The notes under the pieces: model-generated | What the model was told of the DNA's origin: nothing | Databases searched by the model: none | The model's input: the letters and a program-made list of their open reading frames with translations, nothing else | In this document: piece by piece, positions 35,458 through 44,006 of the stretch | Numbering within the stretch: position 1 is the first letter of the stretch | Layout: each line of letters begins with the position of its first letter | Assembly: GCA_023415635.1 (NCBI GenBank) | Contig: JAEZJV010000051.1 | Coordinates: 248,001-312,000, forward strand | Direction of reading: 5' to 3' | DNA from: Bacillota bacterium | GTDB taxonomy: Bacteria > Bacillota > Clostridia > Lachnospirales > Lachnospiraceae | Length of the DNA stretch: 64,000 bases | Program-made: the position numbers and the translations under genes

Positions 35458-37932
35458 ATGCTACATAAAACTTTAAACGGTAATTGGAAAATGAGAGAGG
35501 TTAGCCAAAATCATTGGTTGAATGCGAAAATTCCGGGGTCTGTCATGTCTGTATTATTACAGTATGGCAAAGCTCCAGATCCTCATTACAGATTAAATGA
35601 ATATGAGGTCAGGGAATTATTCCGTAAGGATTATGAATTTGTCAGGGAATTTACGGTTACTGAGGAGCTTATTGATAAGAAAAGAATAGAACTTGTATGC
35701 TACGGCCTTGATACCTTGGCGGCAATTTATCTAAATGATATCCTGCTGGCTAAGGCAAATAATATGCATCGAACCTGGAGGTTTGAATGCAAATCCTTAT
35801 TGAAGAAGGGAATTAATCAGATAAAAATCGTATTCCAGTCCCCGATTACCTATATTGAAAGCTATGAGCCCGGAGTGAATAAGGAAATCAGTTATATTGC
35901 AGCCGGTGCCATGAAGGGTAATCAATACCTAAGAAAAGCCCACTGTATGTTTGGCTGGGATTGGGGTGCTCAGCTACCGGATGCAGGTATCTGGCGTGAC
36001 ATCGAGCTGGTCGGCTATAGTGAAGGAAGAATTGAGGATGTGGAAATCCTCCAAAATCATGGAAAGAGTAAGGTTGAGCTAAAGATTAACACTGAGTTGC
36101 AGCTATTGGAGGAGGGAAGCTATACCCTGGAATATATTCTGGCAGCCCCTGACCAAAGGGTACTAAAGTATCAGATGGAGGTAAACGGAAGTAGCAATTT
36201 GTATACTATTGAAGTAGAACAGCCTCAGCTTTGGTGGCCTAACGGCTACGGTGAACAGCCGCTCTATCACTTGTCCTTGGCTTTATTGAACTCCGGAAAA
36301 CGATTGGATTATAAAGAATTTACCCTAGGCTTCAGAACCCTGACTATCAGTCAGGAGAAGGATGAATGGGGCTTGGAATTTGCTTTTATGGTAAACGGTG
36401 TAAAGATTTTTGCCAAGGGAGCAGATTATATTCCGGAAGATTTAATATATTCAAGAATAACCGAGGATAGGATAGAGTATCTCCTTGATAGCTGTGTCAG
36501 AGCCAATTTTAATTGTATCAGAGTATGGGGCGGTGGTTATTATCCCTCGGATACCTTCTATGAGATATGTGACAGGCACGGTCTGATTGTATGGCAGGAT
36601 CTGATGTATGCCTGTAATGTTTATGATCTGACCAGAGAGTTTGAAGAGAACATTATCGAAGAAACCAGAGATAATGTGAAACGCATCAGACATCATGCTT
36701 CTCTGGGGCTGTGGTGCGGGAATAATGAGCTTGAATCAGCCTGGTATGTATGGCCGGACTTTCAAGTCCATTCGGCACAGCTTCGAGCAGATTATATCAA
36801 GCAGTTTGAATATATTTTGCCAAGGGTAGTGGTGGAGTCAGATCATGCCACCTTTTACTGGCCATCCTCTCCCTCCTCGGGAGGCTGCTTTGATAACCCC
36901 ATTGATGAGAACAGGGGTGACACGCATTATTGGGATGTATGGCATGGACTTAAGCCCTTTGAAGATTACCGAAATTACTACTTCAGATTCTGCTCCGAAT
37001 TCGGGTTCCAATCCTTCCCGTCCCTAAAGACAGTCAATACCTACACTGAGGAAGGGGATCGGAACATCTTCTCGCGGGTAATGGAAAGCCATCAAAAGAA
37101 TGATGCTGCTAACGGTAAGATGCTTTATTACCTCTCAGAAAATTTTCTTTATCCTAAAGACTTTTATAGCCTGCTATATGTGACACAGATCCTTCAGGGC
37201 ATTGCCATTAAATTCGGTGTGGAGCATTGGAGAAGACATCGCGGGCGCTGCATGGGGGCGGTCTACTGGCAGCTGAATGATGACTGGCCGGTTGCTTCCT
37301 GGGCAAGCATTGATTATTACGGACGTTGGAAGGCTCTGCATTACATGGCAAAGAATTTCTTTGCACCGGTCGCCGGAACGATTGCCAGAACAGGAAACAC
37401 GATAGAAGCCCATATTCAGAATGAACGCATGACAGATAAGAGGTGTAAGGTAATCATGTCACTTAAAAGGATGGACTTTACAGTTCTTAAGCAGAATACC
37501 TTTGAAGCCACAGTACCGGCACTGACTGCACTGAAGCTGGGGGAAATAGATTACTCAGAGTTAGTTGCAGGGATTGAAGACAAAGTTTTTGTAGAAGCGG
37601 TGTTTATGGATGAGGATGGATATCAAAGTGCGGAAGTTGAGATATTTGTGAGATTTAAGCATTTATCCCTGGAAATTGCGGATATTTCCGTAAAGGCCAC
37701 TGAAGAACAGGAGGATTATGTACTGGAAATAGCCGCGAATCGGTTGGCGTGCTTTGTCGAGCTTGATTTTGAAGATGCGGATGCATTATTTAGTGATAAC
37801 TATTTCTACCTTGCAAGTGAGAAACCAAAGTTGATCAGACTGAAAAAGGCAGAAATACAGGGCTCACTGTTTGGCAGCACTGAGGAGCTTTTACAGAGAC
37901 TTCGGATCCGCTCTCTCAGAGATACCTTCTAG
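35458..37932 (+). CDS. Beta-mannosidase, glycoside hydrolase family 2
   Basis: An 824-residue GH2 exo-enzyme without a signal peptide, so it likely cleaves imported manno-oligosaccharides in the cytoplasm. Domain order is jelly-roll (about 1-170), immunoglobulin-like (about 180-290), TIM barrel (about 295-620) and beta-sandwich domains. The acid/base is Glu424 in CGNNELES and the nucleophile Glu514 in SEFGFQS. The WGGGYYPSD motif is typical of the mannosidase branch rather than beta-galactosidase. It pairs with the divergent ROK kinase. The 222-bp intergenic region has no operator I could defend. Confidence 0.92.
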   Translation: MLHKTLNGNWKMREVSQNHWLNAKIPGSVMSVLLQYGKAPDPHYRLNEYEVRELFRKDYEFVREFTVTEELIDKKRIELVCYGLDTLAAIYLNDILLAKANNMHRTWRFECKSLLKKGINQIKIVFQSPITYIESYEPGVNKEISYIAAGAMKGNQYLRKAHCMFGWDWGAQLPDAGIWRDIELVGYSEGRIEDVEILQNHGKSKVELKINTELQLLEEGSYTLEYILAAPDQRVLKYQMEVNGSSNLYTIEVEQPQLWWPNGYGEQPLYHLSLALLNSGKRLDYKEFTLGFRTLTISQEKDEWGLEFAFMVNGVKIFAKGADYIPEDLIYSRITEDRIEYLLDSCVRANFNCIRVWGGGYYPSDTFYEICDRHGLIVWQDLMYACNVYDLTREFEENIIEETRDNVKRIRHHASLGLWCGNNELESAWYVWPDFQVHSAQLRADYIKQFEYILPRVVVESDHATFYWPSSPSSGGCFDNPIDENRGDTHYWDVWHGLKPFEDYRNYYFRFCSEFGFQSFPSLKTVNTYTEEGDRNIFSRVMESHQKNDAANGKMLYYLSENFLYPKDFYSLLYVTQILQGIAIKFGVEHWRRHRGRCMGAVYWQLNDDWPVASWASIDYYGRWKALHYMAKNFFAPVAGTIARTGNTIEAHIQNERMTDKRCKVIMSLKRMDFTVLKQNTFEATVPALTALKLGEIDYSELVAGIEDKVFVEAVFMDEDGYQSAEVEIFVRFKHLSLEIADISVKATEEQEDYVLEIAANRLACFVELDFEDADALFSDNYFYLASEKPKLIRLKKAEIQGSLFGSTEELLQRLRIRSLRDTF

Positions 37933-37949
37933 TCGGTGCATAAAAATAT

Positions 37950-37979
37950 GGCTGTGCGGGTGATACCGCACAGCCTTTT
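37950..37979 (+). terminator. Bidirectional terminator between mannosidase and nrdR
   Basis: A perfect 10-bp stem GGCTGTGCGG/CCGCACAGCC with a 6-nt loop, followed by TTTT on the plus strand and preceded by an A-rich run that gives T residues on the minus strand. It serves both convergent genes. Confidence 0.85.
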
Positions 37980-37995
37980 GAAGTAACAAATAGGA

Positions 37996-38457
37996 TTAAT
38001 GCTTATCGGTGTCGAGGATCTTCTTCAGTTCCTCCATAAAGGTACTGACATCCTTGAATTCGCGATAAACGGAAGCGAAGCGGACGTAAGCAACCGGGTC
38101 TAAATCCTTTAGCTTATCCATTAGGATTTCTCCGATGACATGACTGGGAATCTCTTTATCTTCACGATTAAAGATGGTATTCTCTACTTCATCAACAAGG
38201 CTTGTAATCTGATCTACAGATATCGGTCGTTTATGACAGGAACGGAATACACCTGCCTCGATCTTGGAGCGGTCATAGGGTTCGCGGTTGTTATCCTTCT
38301 TTATTACAACCAGCGGAATTGCTTCTACCTTCTCATAGGTTGTAAATCTACGCTGGCACTCATCGCATTGACGGCGTCTTCTGATAGAATTATTATCATC
38401 AGCCGGTCTTGAATCTATAACTCTTGTATTATCCTTACTACAAAACGGGCACTTCAT
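37996..38457 (-). CDS. nrdR: Ribonucleotide reductase repressor NrdR
   Basis: A zinc-ribbon/ATP-cone repressor sensing ATP and dATP to control ribonucleotide reductase genes. The ribbon is CPFCSKDNTRVIDSRP with CDECQRRFTTYE, and the ATP-cone follows (KKDNREPYDRSKIEAGV). 153 residues, standard. The ribosome-binding site AGGAGG lies upstream of the start at 38457. It is transcribed opposite to its neighbours and follows the YlmC-like gene on the minus strand. Confidence 0.96.
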   Translation of the reverse strand: MKCPFCSKDNTRVIDSRPADDNNSIRRRRQCDECQRRFTTYEKVEAIPLVVIKKDNNREPYDRSKIEAGVFRSCHKRPISVDQITSLVDEVENTIFNREDKEIPSHVIGEILMDKLKDLDPVAYVRFASVYREFKDVSTFMEELKKILDTDKH

Positions 38458-38597
38458 AGTAATATCCTCCTAAGTTCATTGTCATTATTCCCCCTGGCTT
38501 CGGAAGAATTTACTGATAATCCTTGATATACCTTGATTATATTGAAGTTTATACGAACGGTCAAGATAATTATTCACATAATATATGCAAAACTGAG

Positions 38598-38855
38598 TTA
38601 ACAGATTTTTATCAGGCATTTTTCAAGGTCTACATCAACCAAAATGATATCAACACCAATCTGCTTAATATGGCTCCGGCTGATCACATATTCGTGATCC
38701 CTGCCAAGAATGCCCCATACTTTACAAGGGCCGGGAATAATAATATGCGTAATACATCCGGTGCTGATATCTATTTCCACATCACATACATAACCGAGGC
38801 GAACACAGTCCCTACAGTTAATCACTTCTTTTTCCCGAAGTTCACAAAAGCGCAT
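38598..38855 (-). CDS. YlmC/YmxH sporulation protein (PRC-barrel)
   Basis: A small PRC-barrel-like protein of the YlmC/YmxH family common in Firmicute spore formers, about 85 residues. The opening MRFCELREKEVINC and the later LGYVCDVEIDI are typical. In-frame starts further upstream would add up to 21 residues; I take 38855 because it yields the family N-terminus, though its ribosome-binding site (GGGTGGT) is weak. In many clostridia this gene and nrdR follow sigG; here both lie 7 kb away on the other strand. Molecular role unknown. Confidence 0.8.
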   Translation of the reverse strand: MRFCELREKEVINCRDCVRLGYVCDVEIDISTGCITHIIIPGPCKVWGILGRDHEYVISRSHIKQIGVDIILVDVDLEKCLIKIC

Positions 38856-38985
38856 ATGACCACCCATAAGTATTCTTGATTTATTATATGCGGCCTTTGG
38901 TGAAAATCCATACTGCATTTGACATAGGTGACAAATAAAATCTTATGTGGTATAATTAACCATATTTTATGAGGAGGTAAAGGAA

Positions 38986-39681
38986 ATGTTACAGGGCATA
39001 GAGGATTTTTTGCGTCACGGTGTATTGCTTAACTGGATTGCACCTATCATAGGTACCATCATTGGAGCAATTGCTGTTAAATTACTGATAGACCGATATA
39101 AAAGTAAGTCAGTAATCAGCATTATTAATATAGCGAATAACCGATTTGTTGATGCGATCAGACCCTTCTTTATCGAAGAAATTGAGATTGACATGAAGAT
39201 AGTCATAAATATTAGAAACGCGATAAAGAGAGAATATTGTGCTGATGATGATATGATCTATACCATCGAACAACTAAAGGAGCAGATTATTTTAGATATC
39301 TCTGAAACAAAATATCTGTCAGAGGAAAGAAAGAAAACATTGATACATAACGTTTATTTGAAGTTTGATAATTATAAAGCAGAGACTGAAGCAGAAATTG
39401 TTGAAGAACAGACAGAGCTGATTAAATATGAGGTGAATAAGCTAAGAGTGAATAATTACTATCTGGCGATTATATCGGTATTAATCATCGTAATGGCGAT
39501 TATACTGCTCATAAGTTACTTCTATACACTGAACTTTAATAATCTGTACTGGCTAATTATTATTCTTCCCTTAGTTCTGTTTATCGCAGAGATGATTACA
39601 GAAAATATCGTACAGAATAATAAAATCAAGAAGGGAATGGAGCGTTTCCAGATGGAAAAAAATGATGTAAAGGTTGGTTAG
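38986..39681 (+). CDS. Unknown membrane protein with internal coiled region
   Basis: A 231-residue protein I do not recognise. One hydrophobic segment lies at about residues 15-36, a long charged helical region follows (about 40-155), and two further membrane helices lie at about 157-180 and 187-207. The ribosome-binding site GAGGAGGT is strong, and a TATAAT preceded by TG (extended -10) lies at 38951-38956. It stands alone between ylmC and a terminator. Codon use looks like the host's, so it is probably a native lineage-specific gene. Confidence 0.7.
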   Translation: MLQGIEDFLRHGVLLNWIAPIIGTIIGAIAVKLLIDRYKSKSVISIINIANNRFVDAIRPFFIEEIEIDMKIVINIRNAIKREYCADDDMIYTIEQLKEQIILDISETKYLSEERKKTLIHNVYLKFDNYKAETEAEIVEEQTELIKYEVNKLRVNNYYLAIISVLIIVMAIILLISYFYTLNFNNLYWLIIILPLVLFIAEMITENIVQNNKIKKGMERFQMEKNDVKVG

Positions 39682-39732
39682 CATCACTCTGCCCTTTACT
39701 GAGATAAGATGAAGATAGCACCAACTTTTAAT

Positions 39733-39772
39733 AGAGCCCCTGAACGGATTTTATCCGGTCGGGAGCTCTTTC
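39733..39772 (+). terminator. Bidirectional terminator
   Basis: AGAGCCCCTGAACGGA and TCCGGTCGGGAGCTCT form an imperfect long stem with a short T/A loop, followed by TTTCT. It lies between the unknown membrane protein gene and the convergent LysM gene. Confidence 0.65.
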
Positions 39773-39796
39773 TATAATCGGCGTTTTCTTGAATTA

Positions 39797-41095
39797 TCAT
39801 ATCTCGTACATTAATTTTTTGATATGATACTGAGAATTTATGACTAACCATAATTGCGGTTCATATACCATTACACTCCAAATACCTGTTCCTACTAATC
39901 CGTATTTTTTAACTAAATCCATCAGCGCATTGTAACTCCTGGCATCCGTAAACCATACGATATGCTGAACCGGATAGCCTATACTATATTGAAAATAATA
40001 AAAATAGGGTGATTGGGAAGGCTCATCAAATTGTATCTGAGCATTCACATCATGAGCTAAGCTTAAGGCGGAGTCAATAGTTAAGGAATTTGCAACGGTT
40101 TGGCCGGGTATATAAGGAAGTGACCAATCATATGCAAGGGTTGGCTCACCGACACTTAATTTATCCGGAGCTACAGTCTGGAGTGCAAAATTAACAAAGA
40201 TATCAATTTTCTGGATTGAACTTACCGGTGCGGGGGGAGAGCTGTTTTTACCCCAAACAAATTCAAGAAATATAATTTCATCTACTATGCTGCTAATCTT
40301 CGAATAATCAATCTGTTCAAAGGTTACATCACCATTCTCACTTTTGATACCTGGATTAATTGTTACGAACAATAGATATCCTTTACTGGACAAAAGCTCG
40401 GAGGCCTTAGTAAGGAAATTCTCATATAGATTCAAATTTGAGGAATTAATAAAATTAAATAAAAAATTTACACCGAAATAGCCTTTAGAGCTTATGATAC
40501 TCAGTAAGTTATTCAGCTGATTTTCTTGATAAGCCTCATTCAGTAATATCTCATAGGCGACCTCCAGGTCCGGTTCTCCCTGGGCAGAGAAGGTACTCAG
40601 CATAACAAGTGGAATTGTTTCATATTCCTTTGCCAGACGGATGGTTTCTATATCATCATAATACGTGGATATTTCTCCGCTTCTCATAGCTCGATAATTA
40701 AATACAGACAGATAAGTCAGATTTGGCAGCGTCGCTTTCAGCAGATTAGTATTGACAAACGGATAGCAAAAGCCATTGGTAGTAAAAAAACCATTGGTAT
40801 CGTAGCTGATCACGATTGTCTCCCCGGGGTAGATATGATCTCTATTTGCAAGGAAGGGATTATTCCTCAACAGCTGCATAACTGTAACATTGTATTCAGT
40901 TGCTATACTCTCTAGGGTATCACCTTCCTGGACCGTATGAGTTTGTTTAGGATATACGATGACGATAGTCTGTCCGATGACCAATTCATATGGATTGATT
41001 AATTGATTATCCTGTATAATTTTTTCGGCAGATACACCATAAGTGTCAGCGATTGATGCAATCGTTTCACCCGGCTGCACAACGTGAATTTCCAT
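39797..41095 (-). CDS. LysM-GH18 spore-type hydrolase, catalytic site degenerate
   Basis: A 432-residue protein of the YaaH/SleL cortex-lytic family by architecture: two N-terminal LysM peptidoglycan-binding domains (about residues 2-46 and 51-97) and a GH18 barrel (about 105-432). No signal peptide is seen, as in other spore-coat YaaH-like proteins. The strand-4 motif that in active relatives reads like DFEN is here GVNFLFNFINSS, with Asn in place of the acid/base Glu and Leu in place of the Asp. It is therefore probably not an active glucosaminidase and may be a structural or binding protein of the spore. Confidence 0.82.
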   Translation of the reverse strand: MEIHVVQPGETIASIADTYGVSAEKIIQDNQLINPYELVIGQTIVIVYPKQTHTVQEGDTLESIATEYNVTVMQLLRNNPFLANRDHIYPGETIVISYDTNGFFTTNGFCYPFVNTNLLKATLPNLTYLSVFNYRAMRSGEISTYYDDIETIRLAKEYETIPLVMLSTFSAQGEPDLEVAYEILLNEAYQENQLNNLLSIISSKGYFGVNFLFNFINSSNLNLYENFLTKASELLSSKGYLLFVTINPGIKSENGDVTFEQIDYSKISSIVDEIIFLEFVWGKNSSPPAPVSSIQKIDIFVNFALQTVAPDKLSVGEPTLAYDWSLPYIPGQTVANSLTIDSALSLAHDVNAQIQFDEPSQSPYFYYFQYSIGYPVQHIVWFTDARSYNALMDLVKKYGLVGTGIWSVMVYEPQLWLVINSQYHIKKLMYEI

Positions 41096-41166
41096 AGATT
41101 ACCTCAAAATTGTCATTTATAAATTGTATGTATGAAATTGGAGGTATAATATTAAATATTTAAATC

Positions 41167-41195
41167 TTGCATAAAATTATATCCTTTGCTATACT
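41167..41195 (+). promoter_or_regulatory. Promoter of comM
   Basis: TTGCAT (41167-41172) and TATACT (41190-41195) with a 17-bp spacer, 55 nt ahead of the comM start. This was presumably the promoter for a comM-dprA transcript before the insertion. Confidence 0.65.
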
Positions 41196-41250
41196 TCAGA
41201 CAGGTAAATGATTCCTTCTGGGCGGGAGAGGCTTAGGAAGGAGATATAAC

Positions 41251-42153
41251 ATGTTCAGCAAAGCATACAGTGCCGCAATCCATGGGATAGACGGATTGAT
41301 TGTATCTGTGGAGGCGGATGTCAGCGACGGTCTTCCGTTGTTTGATATGGTCGGTTATCTTGGCTCCGAGGTAAAGGAAGCGAGAGAAAGAGTAAGGATT
41401 GCACTGAAGAATTGCGGATATCAGCTACCTGCAAAGCGTATCACAGTCAATCTTTCTCCGGCAGATATCCGTAAGGAAGGTACAGCCTTTGATCTACCTG
41501 TAGCGATCGCAATTCTGACGGCCTTTGGCCATCTGCCCGAAGAGTATCTGAAGGATACTTTAATCATCGGGGAACTCAGCTTAAATGGTAATGTGAATAA
41601 AGTTAACGGGGTCCTGCCCATAGTATATTCCGCAAAAAAGCAGGGCTTTAAAAAGTGCGTCGTTCCGAAGGAAAATGCGAAGGAAGGGGCTGTTGTAGAA
41701 GGAATACTCACTTATGGAGTCCGGACGCTGAAGGAGACGGTTGAGCTCTTATGTGATCAGACTAAAGCTATTCCAGAGGAGATTGATACGGGTAAGCTGT
41801 TCGCTATTTTAGACAATGAAGAGGGAATTGATTTTGCAGAGGTTGCGGGTCAGCTGGCAGCAAAGAGGGCAATAGAAATAGCAGCCTCCGGAATGCACAA
41901 TATCCTCATGATCGGACCGCCGGGGGCAGGAAAAACGATGTTGGCCAAGCGGATACCAACGATTCTGCCGGAAATGACCTTTGACGAAAGCATGGAGATT
42001 TCAAAGATTTACTCCATTGCCGGTTTGATGGGACAGCAGGCATTGATTTCCAGAAGACCATTTCGAAATCCACATCATACGATTACGACGGTTATCTTTA
42101 TAAAAAGGGAGAAGATAAAATTGCATCATTATGCTTTTAATGAGATAATATAG
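41251..42153 (+). pseudogene. comM: comM 5' part, interrupted by the element
   Basis: The N-terminal half of ComM/YifB, the AAA+ helicase family that promotes branch migration during natural transformation. Residues 1-279 are native (ending HHTIT plus two bases of the next codon at 42089); the remaining 21 codons, ending at a stop at 42151-42153, come from the element. The Lon-S5-like domain (1-165) and Walker A GPPGAGKT (222-229) are present, but Walker B and the rest of the ATPase lie 10.5 kb away. The truncated protein of about 300 residues should be inactive. Ribosome-binding site AAGGAG. Confidence 0.95.
42062..42117 (+). other. attL: left host-element junction
   Basis: Host comM sequence runs to AC at 42088-42089; the element continues from 42090. 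The element arm GTTATCTTTATAAAAAGGGA and onward (42091-42117) is the inverted counterpart of the arm at 52601-52627, matching at 21 of 27 positions. The crossover is placed on the AC because joining here to 52631 restores the comM frame. Confidence 0.88.
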
Positions 42154-42181
42154 AAGTAGTACAACCATAGGAGGTGTTGGT

Positions 42182-42811
42182 TTGAAAGAAGATTTAAAGC
42201 GATTGCTTCTAGCATTTGAAAAGGAAATTCTTCGAGCAAATTCATGTAACCAATGCTATTTTGACATGAAATATAAAAACGACAGGAATAGTGAATGGGA
42301 ATCTGTTTATGAAATAGCTCCTGCTTTCTTTGGACTAGCAATACGAGGATTACAAACTGAAGCTCTTGTGACTATTAGTAAACTATATGAACCTGAAGGA
42401 CGTGCAGACTATAATCTTTACAAGTTACTTAATTTCATTCAAGGAAATGCAAAGGGAATAATCGACAAAGATTTTGCGATACTAAATAAAGAAGTTTTAA
42501 AATATAAAAAATTGCTTGATGAAAAACAAGTAATAGCTGGTAAGGTATTACATATAAGGGATAAAATTATTGCTCATAATGGAAAAGAATATTTTACTGT
42601 GTTAGAGGGAAAAGCAAGTAGTGTTAATTTGTCATTTGAAGAAATTGTCGATTTGCTTAAATTTGCAGAAGAATTGGTCAACGCATTTAATTATATAGTT
42701 TTTCAATCAAGGTCTGTTATGACTTACATTAATGGGATGAAAGGTAAAGGACATGATATTGACCAATTAATGACATTTTGCCTTGAAAACTTGCATAAGA
42801 ATGATATTTAA
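42182..42811 (+). CDS. HEPN-domain protein, AbiU2-like
   Basis: A 209-residue all-helical protein resembling the AbiU2 branch of HEPN proteins, many of which are RNases in abortive-infection or toxin systems. The HEPN signature R-x(4-6)-H is Arg126 to His132 in RDKIIAHN. The start is TTG 42182 behind a strong GGAGGTG. It is the first gene inside attL, a common place for defence cargo. No partner antitoxin is adjacent; the next gene is 300 bp away. Family call is from the motif and overall look, so function as defence is inference. Confidence 0.65.
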   Translation: MKEDLKRLLLAFEKEILRANSCNQCYFDMKYKNDRNSEWESVYEIAPAFFGLAIRGLQTEALVTISKLYEPEGRADYNLYKLLNFIQGNAKGIIDKDFAILNKEVLKYKKLLDEKQVIAGKVLHIRDKIIAHNGKEYFTVLEGKASSVNLSFEEIVDLLKFAEELVNAFNYIVFQSRSVMTYINGMKGKGHDIDQLMTFCLENLHKNDI

Positions 42812-42947
42812 ATATTTCTGATATTTTTGTTTTGTAATAGAGAAATACATTTTATAAATTACTATTCAGAATGGTAAAATAAACTATACTGAATATTACA
42901 AAGTCTGACCTAGTAATATAAAGAGTAATTAATTTAGTAATATAATA

Positions 42948-42968
42948 CTCCTTTACTTCGTAAAGGAG
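42948..42968. repeat. Perfect 9-bp inverted repeat
   Basis: CTCCTTTAC/GTAAAGGAG with a 3-nt loop, in the 314-bp gap between the HEPN gene and the HTH gene. It has no T run on the plus strand; on the minus strand the flank is A/T-rich. It could be an operator or a hairpin in the HEPN 3' end. Confidence 0.5.
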
Positions 42969-43066
42969 AGAAATTTAAATACTAAAATTTCTCCCTCAAA
43001 TAGAAAAATGTTTTTTGAAAATTGCTGTTACTATTATAGCAATAAAGAATGATAATAAAGTATCGT

Positions 43067-43107
43067 ATCCTTAACAGGCTTGTAATCAAGATGTTAAGGA
43101 TTTTTTG
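43067..43107 (+). terminator. Terminator or attenuator ahead of the HTH gene
   Basis: ATCCTTAAC (43067-43075) pairs perfectly with GTTAAGGAT (43093-43101) and is followed by TTTTTG. The hairpin ends about 8 nt before the ribosome-binding site of the 43126 gene, so it either ends upstream transcription or attenuates entry into the replication-type genes. Confidence 0.65.
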
Positions 43108-43125
43108 ATTTTAAGGAGGAAAAGT

Positions 43126-43452
43126 ATGAATGAAATGAGATTGCCCGAAGAATTTAAAGGTTTTTGGATACCAAAAGAAATTTGGTTAAATAAAGAATTA
43201 AATATGCTTGAGAAAGTTGTGTTTTCAGAAATCGATAAATTAGATGATGGCCTAAGTGGTTGCTGGGCTAGTAACAAATATTTATCGGAGTACTGTCAAT
43301 GTTCAGAAAGTAAAATCACTAAGACTGTAAAGTTATTAAAAGAAAAAGGGCTTATAAGAGAGAGTAATTTCGATGGTAGACATAGAGTTTTACGTGTTAA
43401 TGAAGGTTATAAACCTAAATTTAGGAAACCATTACAACAAAATCAATTTTAG
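43126..43452 (+). CDS. Small HTH protein, phage replication-initiator type
   Basis: A 108-residue winged-helix protein. The opening GFWIPKEIWLNKELNMLEKV and SGCWASNKYLSEYCQCSESKITKTVKLLKEKGLI are typical of the HTH_36 domain at the N-terminus of phage and plasmid replication proteins; the usual C-terminal part is missing. ATG 43126 has GGAGGA 5 nt upstream; the in-frame TTG at 43105 lies in the terminator. Probably a DNA-binding regulator or initiator of the element. Confidence 0.7.
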   Translation: MNEMRLPEEFKGFWIPKEIWLNKELNMLEKVVFSEIDKLDDGLSGCWASNKYLSEYCQCSESKITKTVKLLKEKGLIRESNFDGRHRVLRVNEGYKPKFRKPLQQNQF

Positions 43453-43466
43453 AAAGGAGGAAATGT

Positions 43467-43817
43467 ATGATAGACATATTATTATCAAGTAGTTATTTTG
43501 TAGTAAACACAAAATTATGTAAAGAACTGGGTTTTAGAGAAGGAATATTCTTTTCAGCTTTATTTAATCAGTTACAAAATGATAGAAAGAACAAAAGGAC
43601 AGTTTATATTGAGGGCAAGGAATATTTTGCGATATCTAGAACAAAAATTTTGGATGTAACATCAATTTCAAAAGAAAGCCAAAGAAAACTTCAATTTAAG
43701 CTTATTGAAAAAGGATTACTTGAGATGATTGTTTTAGGTGTAAGAAAGATGATTTATTATAGAATTGATGAGAGTGTTCTAGAAGATATACTAATTAATC
43801 CAATTATGCATAATTAA
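43467..43817 (+). CDS. Second small HTH-like protein
   Basis: A 116-residue protein, 14 bp after the previous gene. The central part (EYFAISRTKILDVTSISKES, then RKLQFKLIEKGLLEM) looks like a winged helix of the replication-initiator N-terminal type, although similarity to the preceding protein is low. The two probably act together. Its exact role is unknown. Confidence 0.6.
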   Translation: MIDILLSSSYFVVNTKLCKELGFREGIFFSALFNQLQNDRKNKRTVYIEGKEYFAISRTKILDVTSISKESQRKLQFKLIEKGLLEMIVLGVRKMIYYRIDESVLEDILINPIMHN

Positions 43818-43832
43818 AAGGAGGAAATTTAG

Positions 43833-44006
43833 ATGGCAAGGAAAAAATTAAGTAAATTAGAAACTGGGGAAGAAAAATTATTACGGTTAAGCAGAAATGC
43901 ACGTAACTACTATCGAAGGAAAAAAGTTCGAGCTAAACAAATGTATGAAAAGCAATATGAAAACTTATTTCAAAAAATGGAGGTAAATGATTATGTTAAT
44001 AAATAA
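43833..44006 (+). CDS. Small basic orphan protein (57 aa)
   Basis: A 57-residue Lys/Arg-rich protein, MARKKLSKLETGEEKLLRLS at the start, with AGGAGGAAA 6 nt upstream. It overlaps the start of the next gene. Its basic helical character suggests nucleic-acid or membrane binding. No family recognised. Confidence 0.6.
   Translation: MARKKLSKLETGEEKLLRLSRNARNYYRRKKVRAKQMYEKQYENLFQKMEVNDYVNK

Noticed and set aside
38523..38879. 118-codon plus-strand open frame
   Set aside because: It is antisense to the YlmC/YmxH-like gene at 38598-38855, which has a recognisable family sequence; the plus frame has none.
38919..38956. TTGACA paired with TATAAT before the membrane protein gene
   Set aside because: The spacing is 26 bp, too long for a normal promoter; only the extended -10 is plausible.
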